Origin: UKL13-3 sp040387195
GTDB lineage: Bacteria > Bacteroidota > Bacteroidia > UKL13-3
NCBI GenBank assembly: GCA_040387195.1
Contig: JAZKEF010000011.1
Span: 1-64,000, forward strand
Direction of reading: 5' to 3'
Length of the DNA stretch: 64,000 nt
The notes beneath the pieces are model-generated. The model was given only the letters and a program-made list of their open reading frames with translations. It was not told where the DNA came from and did no database searches. Shown here piece by piece: positions 9,631 through 15,898 of this stretch (the stretch's first letter is position 1; each line of letters opens with the position of its first letter). The translations under genes and the position numbers were made by a program.

Positions 9631-9760
9631 GTAACAGCGGGTTTAAGAAATTGGCGGTTCAGTGGTTAAATGAAGCTTTGTTCTTCGTAGCAAATTCAGT
9701 GGTGGCAGACAGTTTTCGTCTCCGAAATCGCCAACTTCTTAAACCCGCAAAACGTTATGC
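9631..9760 (+). repeat. attC-like palindrome (site G)
   Basis: Arms at 9637-9656 and 9729-9748 are complementary at 19 of 20 positions. The site opens with GTAAC and ends with GTTATGC at 9754-9760, 130 bp in all. Its arm sequence is unrelated to the arms at 12101/12192, yet the pairing is just as good, which indicates selection on folding. It lacks the -7-like box of later sites but shares CGTCTCCG near 9717 with the sites at 10383 and 12919. Confidence 0.8.
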
Positions 9761-9788
9761 GACAGCTTAAAAGACGACACAACAAACA

Positions 9789-10358
9789 ATGAAGATTTAT
9801 ATCACAGACCAGAAAAGCAAATTCAGACAACATCTTGATTTTTTTAAGACCATGAACGTTATGGAGTATGACAGATCTCGTTTGACAGAGAAAATTACGA
9901 CCATTGAGATCGAAACAAGTAAGAAAATTCATGAACTAAATACTGACTTTCTGTTCGACTATCAAATTTTCCCAGACAACATAATGACATTCATAAGTCA
10001 ATGGGCAGAGGAGAACAGAAAGATGAAAATTGGTGACACAATTGCACAACAAGCATACATTCCACCGATAAAGAACCTTTCACAGAAAATACTTTTTGGA
10101 GTTAGAGTAAATGAAATAATTGAACAAGCAGAAAGGAAAGGATTTAGCTACGAAACACTTGAAGGACACGTTGAAAAAGGTATATCAACATTTACAGTTG
10201 AGCAGCTTGACAACAAAGTAATTTTCAAAATTCAAACATACTCAACACCAGGTAACTTGTTGACGAGATTACTCGGCCCAATTTTTTCAATTCCTTATCA
10301 GACGTTTTGTACCAAGACCGCTTTGAATAACGTGAAGCGACAATTAGAAAAGCAGTGA
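9789..10358 (+). CDS. DUF1990 (UPF0548) family protein (cassette 3)
   Basis: A protein of 189 residues whose C-terminal half has the pattern of the DUF1990 family: KIGDTIAQQ, KILFGVRVNEI, GFSYETLEGHVEKG, FKIQTYSTPGNLLTRLLGP. The family's biochemical role is not known to me. No signal peptide is seen. The start codon lies 28 bases after the GTTATGC end of the preceding attC-like site, and another such site begins 24 bases after the stop. The gene therefore sits in a compact single-gene cassette. The family call rests on recognising the motif order and is fairly secure. Confidence 0.75.
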   Translation: MKIYITDQKSKFRQHLDFFKTMNVMEYDRSRLTEKITTIEIETSKKIHELNTDFLFDYQIFPDNIMTFISQWAEENRKMKIGDTIAQQAYIPPIKNLSQKILFGVRVNEIIEQAERKGFSYETLEGHVEKGISTFTVEQLDNKVIFKIQTYSTPGNLLTRLLGPIFSIPYQTFCTKTALNNVKRQLEKQ

Positions 10359-10382
10359 AACAGTCGACAGAAGAAAGCCGTC

Positions 10383-10515
10383 GCATAACAGCGGCCTCGC
10401 GCTAGTGCCGTTGATGAAGTAAGCTCAAGATTTCAGTTTCAAATTAATTCTTATATTCGGGTGACAAATACGTCTCCGTGGCTCGGCAACTGCGCAAGGT
10501 TGCGAAACGTTATGG
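10383..10515 (+). repeat. attC-like palindrome (site C) with embedded -7-like box
   Basis: GCATAAC at 10383-10389 and GTTATGG at 10509-10515 bound the site (133 bp). Inner arms are at 10391-10410 and about 10484-10504. TATATTCG at 10452-10459 lies 57 bp before the terminal GTT. The stretch from about 10440 to 10490 is 47/51 identical to that of site F near 12977. The first possible ATG of the next gene lies inside the terminal GTTATG. Confidence 0.8.
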
Positions 10516-10877
10516 GTAAGTTTATGACGACAGAAGATGAAATAGAACTATTAGGAATTAAGTTGACCCATACAATTAAAATGGTCGACTTAGATGAACA
10601 TGGTAATGCAATAGAACGCAGACATCTAATACAAGTTATAGACAATATAAAAATCGAGATTTACTCTTTGGAACATCCTCCTCCCCATTTTCATATAAAA
10701 TCATCAACACTCAATGCGACCTTCAGCATCAACAGCTGTGAGTTGTTGAAAGGAAATGTAGACTCTAAGACCTTCAAAAAAATCAAATATTTCCATTCTC
10801 TGAATAAACCAAAACTAGTTGAAGTATGGAATAATCTTAGACCAACAGATTGTCCTGTTGGCCCAATCAAAATCTAA
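10512..10877 (+). CDS. DUF4160-like small protein (cassette 4, first gene)
   Basis: About 121 residues from this start. The motif EHPPPHFHIKS and the tail VEVWNNLRPTDCPVG match the layout of DUF4160 proteins, which have a PPHFH motif and often occur beside small DUF2442-type partners in toxin-antitoxin-like pairs. The start is ambiguous: ATG at 10512 lies in the cassette-end GTTATG, and an in-frame ATG at 10524 begins MTTEDEI. An upstream GTG would start inside the palindrome and is unlikely. The next gene starts 2 bases after this stop, so two genes share one cassette. Confidence 0.65.
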   Translation: MGKFMTTEDEIELLGIKLTHTIKMVDLDEHGNAIERRHLIQVIDNIKIEIYSLEHPPPHFHIKSSTLNATFSINSCELLKGNVDSKTFKKIKYFHSLNKPKLVEVWNNLRPTDCPVGPIKI

Positions 10878-10879
10878 TC

Positions 10880-11305
10880 ATGTTTAAAAAATTACTATTT
10901 ACACCACTCATTCTCATGACCACCCTTGCTTTGGGGCAGACACATGAGATCGATACCGTTATAGATCGGAAGCATTATACTTATATCAGCTACTATGACA
11001 ACGGAAAAATAATGTCATTAGGGAATTACAAGGACACATTAAAGACGGGCGACTGGATTTACTTCACTCGTAAAACAGAAAAGCTGGCATTCGGAAAATA
11101 CCAAAACGATTCCAAGTACGGAGACTGGACATATTTTAATAATAACAAGATTTACAAGATTAAATGGTCAGAAAAACAGAAACCAGGGGAAAAGTTTGAA
11201 TTTGATAAAAAAGGAAACCTCATAATTATTGACATAGTTTACGCAGCACCTTGCTTTCATTATTATAGAAATGGAATGGCGACCATGACAGCTCGAGCCC
11301 TTTAG
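10880..11305 (+). CDS. Secreted MORN-repeat-like protein (cassette 4, second gene)
   Basis: About 141 residues. An N-terminal signal peptide is clear: MFKKLL, a hydrophobic core, then LALGQ. The mature part holds two repeats of the form YYxNGKxxxxGxYKxxxKxGxWxYF, the pattern of MORN-variant (YwqK-like) repeats common in Bacteroidota. It probably acts in the periplasm or at the surface; no enzymatic motif is seen. The start is placed at the ATG 2 bases after the upstream stop because this gives the signal peptide. An attC-like site follows 18 bases after the stop. Confidence 0.65.
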   Translation: MFKKLLFTPLILMTTLALGQTHEIDTVIDRKHYTYISYYDNGKIMSLGNYKDTLKTGDWIYFTRKTEKLAFGKYQNDSKYGDWTYFNNNKIYKIKWSEKQKPGEKFEFDKKGNLIIIDIVYAAPCFHYYRNGMATMTARAL

Positions 11306-11323
11306 TCATCAGAGAAAACCTGC

Positions 11324-11445
11324 CCATAACACGCGTCTGCCGCTAGTGGCTACTTGATAGTTAACGTTTCCGCAATTTTCTTATCTTAGCCAGACAATTA
11401 AACGCTCCGCAATCGGCAACAGCTGCTGGCCGCGGAACGTTATAG
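11324..11445 (+). repeat. attC-like palindrome (site D) with embedded -7-like box
   Basis: CATAAC at 11325-11330 and GTTATAG at 11439-11445 bound a site of 122 bp. Arms (about 11331-11350 and 11415-11434) pair imperfectly. TATCTTAG at 11382-11389 lies 57 bp before the terminal GTT. The central stretch (CGTTTCCG...TTATCTTAGCCAGACAATTA) reappears in the hybrid site near 13722-13760. Confidence 0.7.
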
Positions 11446-11463
11446 GTAACCAAAAGACAGTCC

Positions 11464-12087
11464 ATGAGAGCATTTATCTATATTATATTAGCAACGACCC
11501 TTTTTAGTTGTGGACAAAACAACCAAAATGAAAAGCGAGAGTACTTTTATGATTTTTCGCGACCAATATCTTTAGACACTATTAGACTAAATATTCCCGC
11601 AGACTCGTTCGCACAAACAATAGCTGACATAGAGAAAAGAATCGTTGACCTTACGGATATTGAGGCCGTATTCCATTCCGACAAATACATTTTCATATAC
11701 GAACATGCTTCAAAATACTTGAACAATGTTGTGAACTTCTTATCAGACACGACTCTTTCTCGTCAGAAACGAATGATTGCATTATTGACAATGAACAAAC
11801 AAGACTTTGACAATAACTTAAATTTCCTTTTAGCATGTGAAAAATTATATAAAAGGTCTCTCATTGAAGAGGAATTCTTACAAATCGCAATCTTCCCTCC
11901 AGTCCTACAAAATCGGGACATTATAAAGTTCTATAACAATAAGAAAGTCCAGGAAGTACTTTATGAAATCCGTGACAATCCAAATACTTCAGAAAATTTT
12001 AAAGAAACCATTAATGAGATTCTAAGCGGTAAAAGATATAAAGAGGAAAAGGCATTCCTAAAAGATGCCGAAGGGGTTGACATCTAG
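11464..12087 (+). CDS. Hypothetical lipoprotein (cassette 5)
   Basis: A protein of 207 residues. The N-terminus MRAFIYIILATTLFSCGQ is a lipoprotein signal with a lipobox ending LFSC, so export and lipidation are likely. The rest is soluble, helical and charged, with no motif I recognise. The gene begins 18 bases after the end of one attC-like palindrome and ends 5 bases before the next, so it fills its cassette completely. Base composition is AT-rich like the other cassette genes. Confidence 0.65.
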   Translation: MRAFIYIILATTLFSCGQNNQNEKREYFYDFSRPISLDTIRLNIPADSFAQTIADIEKRIVDLTDIEAVFHSDKYIFIYEHASKYLNNVVNFLSDTTLSRQKRMIALLTMNKQDFDNNLNFLLACEKLYKRSLIEEEFLQIAIFPPVLQNRDIIKFYNNKKVQEVLYEIRDNPNTSENFKETINEILSGKRYKEEKAFLKDAEGVDI

Positions 12088-12092
12088 GCTGC

Positions 12093-12223
12093 CTATAACA
12101 CACGGCTTGCGCTATTGCCGTTAAAGTGCTAAAATGAAGTTTATTTTTACGCATAAAATTTTATCTTGGTTGACAACTTATCCTACGCAATCGGCAACAG
12201 CGCAAGCCGTGGAAACGTTATAA
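12093..12223 (+). repeat. attC-like palindrome (site E), best-formed member
   Basis: CTATAAC at 12093-12099 and GTTATAA at 12217-12223 bound 131 bp. Arms at 12101-12120 and 12192-12211 are complementary at 19 of 20 positions. TATCTTGG at 12162-12169 is a -7-like box 55 bp before the terminal GTT. It has the R''-L''-spacer-L'-R' layout expected of an integron attC site. Confidence 0.85.
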
Positions 12224-12286
12224 GTAATGCCATTTAAAAGTTGCTAAAGTACCAAAACAGTGACATTTGACTGGCTTCAACCCTAA

Positions 12287-12317
12287 TTTGAGATTTCTCC
12301 AAAATAATGTAAATTTG
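12287..12317 (+). promoter_or_regulatory. Promoter of the toxin-antitoxin cassette
   Basis: TTTG at 12287-12290, a 19-base spacer and TAAATTTG at 12310-12317 match the Bacteroidota -33/-7 consensus exactly. The antitoxin ATG lies 23 bases downstream. The pair therefore has its own promoter in addition to any in the upstream palindrome. Confidence 0.7.
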
Positions 12318-12340
12318 ATATGTTCATATAAAGACGACCA

Positions 12341-12571
12341 ATGACTACAACAGCAATAAAGAAACAAGTCGACAATTATTTACCGCTTTTAACATCAAAA
12401 CAGCAAACTTTGGTGTTGGAAATGATTAAGAGTTTTTTAAATGTTGATACCGATACCAAACGAATCAATCGTAAACAATACAACAAGGAAATAGACGAAG
12501 CTGTCGCAAGGATTGAAAAAGGAAATGCTGTTTCTCATAAAGACGCAGTAAAAGAATTGTCTAAGTGGTAA
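12341..12571 (+). CDS. Antitoxin of a ParE/RelE-type pair (cassette 6)
   Basis: A charged protein of 76 residues with MTTTAIKKQVDNYL at its start, a helical body and the tail HKDAVKELSKW. It directly precedes and overlaps (12565-12571) a ParE/RelE-family toxin, which is the usual order of antitoxin then toxin. It should bind and neutralise the toxin and repress the shared promoter at 12287-12317. The family is inferred mainly from the partner and from the size and layout. Toxin-antitoxin pairs are known to stabilise cassette arrays in chromosomal integrons. Confidence 0.75.
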   Translation: MTTTAIKKQVDNYLPLLTSKQQTLVLEMIKSFLNVDTDTKRINRKQYNKEIDEAVARIEKGNAVSHKDAVKELSKW

Positions 12572-12879
12572 AATCATTGGTATTCAAATTAGTTTGGGAC
12601 AGGAAGGCTCTTGATCATCTCAAAGACATTTTAGCCTATCTTAAAAAGCGAAGCGACCAAGCTCCCAAAATCGTTAAGACCGCTATTTTAGATCGACTCG
12701 ATCAAATTAAGAAAGCCCCACTTACCTGTGAACTTGATAAGTTGAAAGATGCATCCAATAAAGACTTTCGTGCTTTTGTTGTATTTAGTTATAGGGTTAC
12801 ATATCAAATCAATATAGAACAAAAGGAAATAAGGATTTTAAGAGTTAGACATACCAGCAGGGAGCCTTTGGGTTACTAA
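12565..12879 (+). CDS. ParE/RelE-family toxin (cassette 6)
   Basis: A basic protein of 104 residues. The pattern VWDRKALDHLKDILAYL near the start, a second helix with LDRLDQIKK, the strand DFRAFVVFSYRVTYQI and the tail IRILRVRHTSREP match the ParE/RelE toxin fold. Such toxins either cleave mRNA at the ribosome or inhibit gyrase; the sequence does not decide which. The GTG start overlaps the antitoxin by 7 bases, which fits translational coupling. An attC-like site follows 39 bases after the stop. Confidence 0.8.
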   Translation: MVKSLVFKLVWDRKALDHLKDILAYLKKRSDQAPKIVKTAILDRLDQIKKAPLTCELDKLKDASNKDFRAFVVFSYRVTYQINIEQKEIRILRVRHTSREPLGY

Positions 12880-12918
12880 GTAGGCTCTTCAAGACAAGTC
12901 TTCCGGAAAACGCACTAC

Positions 12919-13051
12919 TTATGACAGCACCCTTGCGCTAGTGCCGTTAATATGCTAAATTCAATATATCACTTTCAAATTAATTCTTATATTCGAGAGA
13001 CAGATACGTCTCCGTGGCTCGGCACCATCGGAAGGCGGCCAAACGTTAGGC
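12919..13051 (+). repeat. attC-like palindrome (site F), near-copy of site C
   Basis: Bounded by TTATGAC at 12919-12925 and the canonical GTTAGGC at 13045-13051 (133 bp). TATATTCG at 12988-12995 lies 57 bp before the GTT, exactly as in site C. About 51 central bases are 47/51 identical to site C, whereas the outer arms differ. Between here and 13206 only a 28-codon GTG-started frame (13061-13147) occurs, which I do not consider a gene. Confidence 0.75.
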
Positions 13052-13205
13052 AATGCTTTGGTGACCTGCAAACTTGAAACTGACCGTGAAGAACAAATAG
13101 AGAAACACCTTCAAATAATTCTTGGCGGAAAAGGATTTAACGATTAAAAAAGAAAGCAATTACTCTATAACAACGAAAACGACACAACCATTAAACAAAG
13201 AAAGT

Positions 13206-13472
13206 ATGACAACCGAATTTAAAAATTGTCAATCTTGTGGAATGCCTTTAAAACGAGATGAAAAAGGTGGAGGAACAAATGCTGACGGAAGCATTAGCAA
13301 AATGTATTGTTCCTACTGCTACGACAAAGGTGAATTCATTTACAAAGGAAATAATTTGAAAGAGTTTCAAGAATCGTGCAAACAAAAAATGATGGAAGGT
13401 GGACACTCCAGATTCTTCTCATGGCTATTTACAAGAGGAATGAAGCGATTAGGTAGGTGGAAAAGTAATTAG
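13206..13472 (+). CDS. Putative zinc-ribbon protein (cassette 7)
   Basis: About 88 residues from the ATG at 13206 (MTTEFKNCQSCGMPL). CQSC and CSYC are separated by about 27 residues with the GGGTNADGS linker; this is the pattern of a small Bacteroidota and Firmicutes family annotated only as putative zinc-ribbon domain. The C-terminus is basic (RGMKRLGRWKSN). The in-frame TTG at 13122 would add 28 residues with no support, so ATG was chosen. No catalytic residues are seen. The protein is probably cytoplasmic. Confidence 0.75.
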   Translation: MTTEFKNCQSCGMPLKRDEKGGGTNADGSISKMYCSYCYDKGEFIYKGNNLKEFQESCKQKMMEGGHSRFFSWLFTRGMKRLGRWKSN

Positions 13473-13580
13473 CTTTTTACTTTGCAACTGACAACTAAAA
13501 CAATGAAAGCAGTTCCTCGTTCTAACAACCTGACTGCGAACTTCGGGCTGACAAGCTTCGGACGAACAGTAGCACATGCC

Positions 13581-13697
13581 GATAACAAAGGGTTTGCGAT
13601 AGCGGGGCTTCCGTGCTTCGCAGACACTTTTGTGCAAGGTGAAAGTTCAGTTCTCCGAATAAAATTTAGTGCTAAAACACCCCGCCATCGCAAACCC
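13581..13697 (+). repeat. Degenerate attC-like palindrome (site H)
   Basis: Arms at 13590-13606 and 13681-13697 are complementary at 16 of 17 positions, and GATAAC opens the site at 13581. The expected terminal GTTA is missing after the second arm. The preceding bases (CTTCGGAC...ACATGCC) resemble those before site G (from about 9607), so the two sites share flanking sequence. Confidence 0.6.
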
Positions 13698-13721
13698 ACA
13701 AATCATTCTGTGTTTCAGTAT

Positions 13722-13797
13722 TTCGTTTCCGTAAATTCTTTATCTTAGCAAGACAATTAACACTTGGCAAGTGCCAACTGTGGCTTAGCGGTAATGC
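13722..13797 (+). repeat. Right half of a second attC-like site, fused to site H
   Basis: CGTTTCCGTAAATTCTTTAT then CTTAGCAAGACAATTA resembles the central and right part of site D. It has TATCTTAG at 13741-13748 and ends with GTAATGC at 13791-13797, a one-base variant of GTTATGC. No left half is present. It sits 4 bases before the next start codon and may serve as that gene's promoter. Confidence 0.5.
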
Positions 13798-13800
13798 AAT

Positions 13801-14418
13801 ATGACGACAGACTATTTAATTAAAGGATTGATAATTGGCTTTTCAATAGCAGCTCCGGTTGGACCAATTGGTGTATTGACTATCAAGCGAACATTGACAG
13901 AAGGACGAATTTCAGGTTTTGTGACTGGAATGGGTGCCGCATTCGCAGACGCGGCTTATGGCGCAGTGGCAGGGTTTGGCTTAGTTGCAATTTCGTCTTT
14001 TTTGATTTCACAGGAATTTGTAATAAAACTGATTGGTGGTCTGTTTTTATGCTACCTGGGCGTTAAGTCATTTTTAAGCAAACCCGCTACAAAGGAAGCT
14101 ACCGTTGCCAGTAAAGGGCTTTTGAATAATTTTATCTCAACGTTTTTCTTAACCCTTACCAATCCTTCTACGATATTATCTTTCATAGCTATTTTCGCTG
14201 GACTTGGATTAGCTTCTACAACCGCAGACTACTTCTCCTCCTTAGCTATTGTCTTTGGAGTGTTTATGGGTTCTGCTCTTTGGTGGTTCATATTGAGTTC
14301 CATCGTAAGTTTTTTTCAAGACAAAATCACATCCGACCGGTTGGTGTGGGTGAACAGACTTTCGGGATTGGTTTTAGTTTCATTTGGACTCTTTGCTTTA
14401 TATTCATCCATGACCTAA
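13801..14418 (+). CDS. LysE/RhtB-family exporter (cassette 8, first gene)
   Basis: A protein of 205 residues with about six hydrophobic segments. The N-terminal IIGFSIAAPVGPIGVLTIKRTL contains the APVGPI signature of the LysE/RhtB amino-acid exporter superfamily, and LTLTNPSTILSFIAIFAGLG matches the second conserved region. It should export an amino acid or a related small molecule across the inner membrane; the substrate cannot be told. It starts 4 bases after the remnant attC-like site, on the same strand as all other cassette genes, and may have been acquired as a cassette. Confidence 0.8.
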   Translation: MTTDYLIKGLIIGFSIAAPVGPIGVLTIKRTLTEGRISGFVTGMGAAFADAAYGAVAGFGLVAISSFLISQEFVIKLIGGLFLCYLGVKSFLSKPATKEATVASKGLLNNFISTFFLTLTNPSTILSFIAIFAGLGLASTTADYFSSLAIVFGVFMGSALWWFILSSIVSFFQDKITSDRLVWVNRLSGLVLVSFGLFALYSSMT

Positions 14419-14460
14419 CAAATTAAAATTTACAACCGCAAATATTACTAGCCATTTAAA

Positions 14461-15546
14461 ATGATGAAACGACTACTCACCATATTATTTACCGCATCGA
14501 CACTTTTCTCGTGCAATGACAACAAGCCAACACCGGCCACCATTGTTAACCAACCCGACACTGCTGCACTTCAATTTCTGACAGACAAAAGAGTGGAAAC
14601 GCTTTACATTGTATTTCTATTTTCCGACTATCCTCTTTTGACACCATTTCCCAATTCATACAAATCAGACGCTTTAAGATACTTTAATAAATACAAAAAT
14701 CATAAAGCAGTATTGCTTGCTAAAGACCTTGTGCAGAAGGGACTGGTTGCGGACTACGCAGTTAATTGGCTTTTCCAACATTCCGACTTTCCGGAATTCA
14801 CTAGGACACGAACAGTAAATTTCCCCTTTGATATAAGACCTATAAGTTCTGATTCATTAGAGCTTTTCAGAAAAGAGTTGATTGATTTTTATACTGAAGC
14901 TCATTGCGACAGCTTTTTTAGGAGTCAAGACCTTTTTCTAAATAAAATGGTAGATGATGTACAAGATTCATTTAGCAGAAAGGACATTGTTCAGGTAATT
15001 GAAAATTATTTCGGCATAAAGAAGACGGCAACGTATTATGTGGTTCTTGCCCCATTGCTCCATTCGGGTGGTTTTGCTACTGAAAGGACTGACAAGGATG
15101 AATTATCTGTTTTAATCGGTCCCGGAGGAGTAATAGATTCTTTTCCCAAATTTGACAAGGCATTTCTTGAACAAGATTTGGTAATACACGAATTCAGCCA
15201 CAATTATTCTAATCCTGTTGTTGAACAATTTATGAATGAAACTAAAAAGTTTGAGAATAAACTTTTTCCGGCTATCAAGGAAAAAGTGAAACAAGAAGGA
15301 TATGCAACTTGGGAAAGTTTTATGCTTGAACTTATTGTTAGAGCAACAACAATAAGGATTGTGGAAAACATCTACGGAGCAGAGGCCGCGAAAGAATTAA
15401 CGGACTATGAAAAATCTGTTGGCTTTGGATACGTAGTGGACATTGCTGACGAATTGAAAATTTACGAATCGCAGCGAGACAAGTACACAACGCTGTCGGA
15501 ATTTTACCCTAATATCATCAGACGCTTGGGGCAAATTAAAAAATAA
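14461..15546 (+). CDS. DUF4932-like HExxH lipoprotein (cassette 8, second gene)
   Basis: A protein of 361 residues. The N-terminus ends in a lipobox (LFTASTLFSC), so it is a predicted lipoprotein. VIHEFSHNYSNPVVEQF carries an HExxH zinc-binding motif (HEFSH), and the following EGYATWESFMLELIVRA region supplies a plausible third ligand. This fits the DUF4932 family of Bacteroidota proteins, which look like metallopeptidases but have no known substrate as far as I know. It follows the LysE gene by 42 bases. A GTTATG core lies 21 bases after the stop, which may mark the end of the array. Confidence 0.7.
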   Translation: MMKRLLTILFTASTLFSCNDNKPTPATIVNQPDTAALQFLTDKRVETLYIVFLFSDYPLLTPFPNSYKSDALRYFNKYKNHKAVLLAKDLVQKGLVADYAVNWLFQHSDFPEFTRTRTVNFPFDIRPISSDSLELFRKELIDFYTEAHCDSFFRSQDLFLNKMVDDVQDSFSRKDIVQVIENYFGIKKTATYYVVLAPLLHSGGFATERTDKDELSVLIGPGGVIDSFPKFDKAFLEQDLVIHEFSHNYSNPVVEQFMNETKKFENKLFPAIKEKVKQEGYATWESFMLELIVRATTIRIVENIYGAEAAKELTDYEKSVGFGYVVDIADELKIYESQRDKYTTLSEFYPNIIRRLGQIKK

Positions 15547-15556
15547 AGAATTATAA

Positions 15557-15600
15557 ACAGCACTTACGTTATGACGGGGGAAGTACAATTATTGTGCTGT
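15557..15600 (+). other. Short hairpin with GTTATG core at the end of the cassette region
   Basis: ACAGCAC at 15557-15563 pairs with GTGCTGT at 15594-15600, and CGTTATG lies at 15567-15573. No T run follows, so a terminator is unlikely. It may be the relic of a final attC-like site. Confidence 0.3.
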
Positions 15601-15609
15601 AAGCATTCC

Positions 15610-15737
15610 AGTTCTCGCGAACTTCCGAGTTCGTGAATATTAGAACGGAAACGTTTATGTAGCCCGAATATTTCTTAGGAATACAATTGATAAGCCAATA
15701 ACACTTCCGTCTGTGTTCTCACGAACCCGGAAGTTCT
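15610..15737 (+). repeat. Palindromic dispersed repeat, copy 1 (before the DUF3667 gene)
   Basis: About 80% identical to 16836-16963 by eye; the core TTAGAACGGAAACGTTTA is shared exactly. In this copy the arms 15619-15636 and 15719-15736 are complementary at 17 of 18 positions. The two direct copies flank the 15899-16726 gene. I do not recognise the element, and it does not match the attC-like family at its ends. The remaining bases to 15898 hold nothing I can name. Confidence 0.6.
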
Positions 15738-15898
15738 GGGCATCAACAAGGTTTCCCCGATTGAACAAAAAAATAATATTGATTATTGTGCCGGGGTGGA
15801 TTAACATGATTTAACCGCAGCGTACACGCCTTCGTTGCAGTTGGTAGCATGACACTTCTCCTCTCTTTTATTTCTGCTGTGTTTCCCTATCTTCGAAA

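Noticed and set aside
9531..9770. Plus-strand frame of 79 codons
   Set aside because: Most of it is the attC-like palindrome G; there is no protein-like pattern.
9637..13697. CRISPR array as an explanation of the regularly spaced repeats
   Set aside because: The repeats are about 130 bp, separated by whole genes, and differ in sequence while keeping their fold; no short identical direct repeats with spacers and no cas genes occur.
13482..13748. Plus- and minus-strand frames around 62-88 codons
   Set aside because: They are formed by the palindromic site H, which reads openly on both strands.
1..15574. Prophage or conjugative element as the explanation of the accessory region
   Set aside because: No capsid, tail, relaxase, Tra or transposase genes are seen; only a recombinase and cassette-like cargo.
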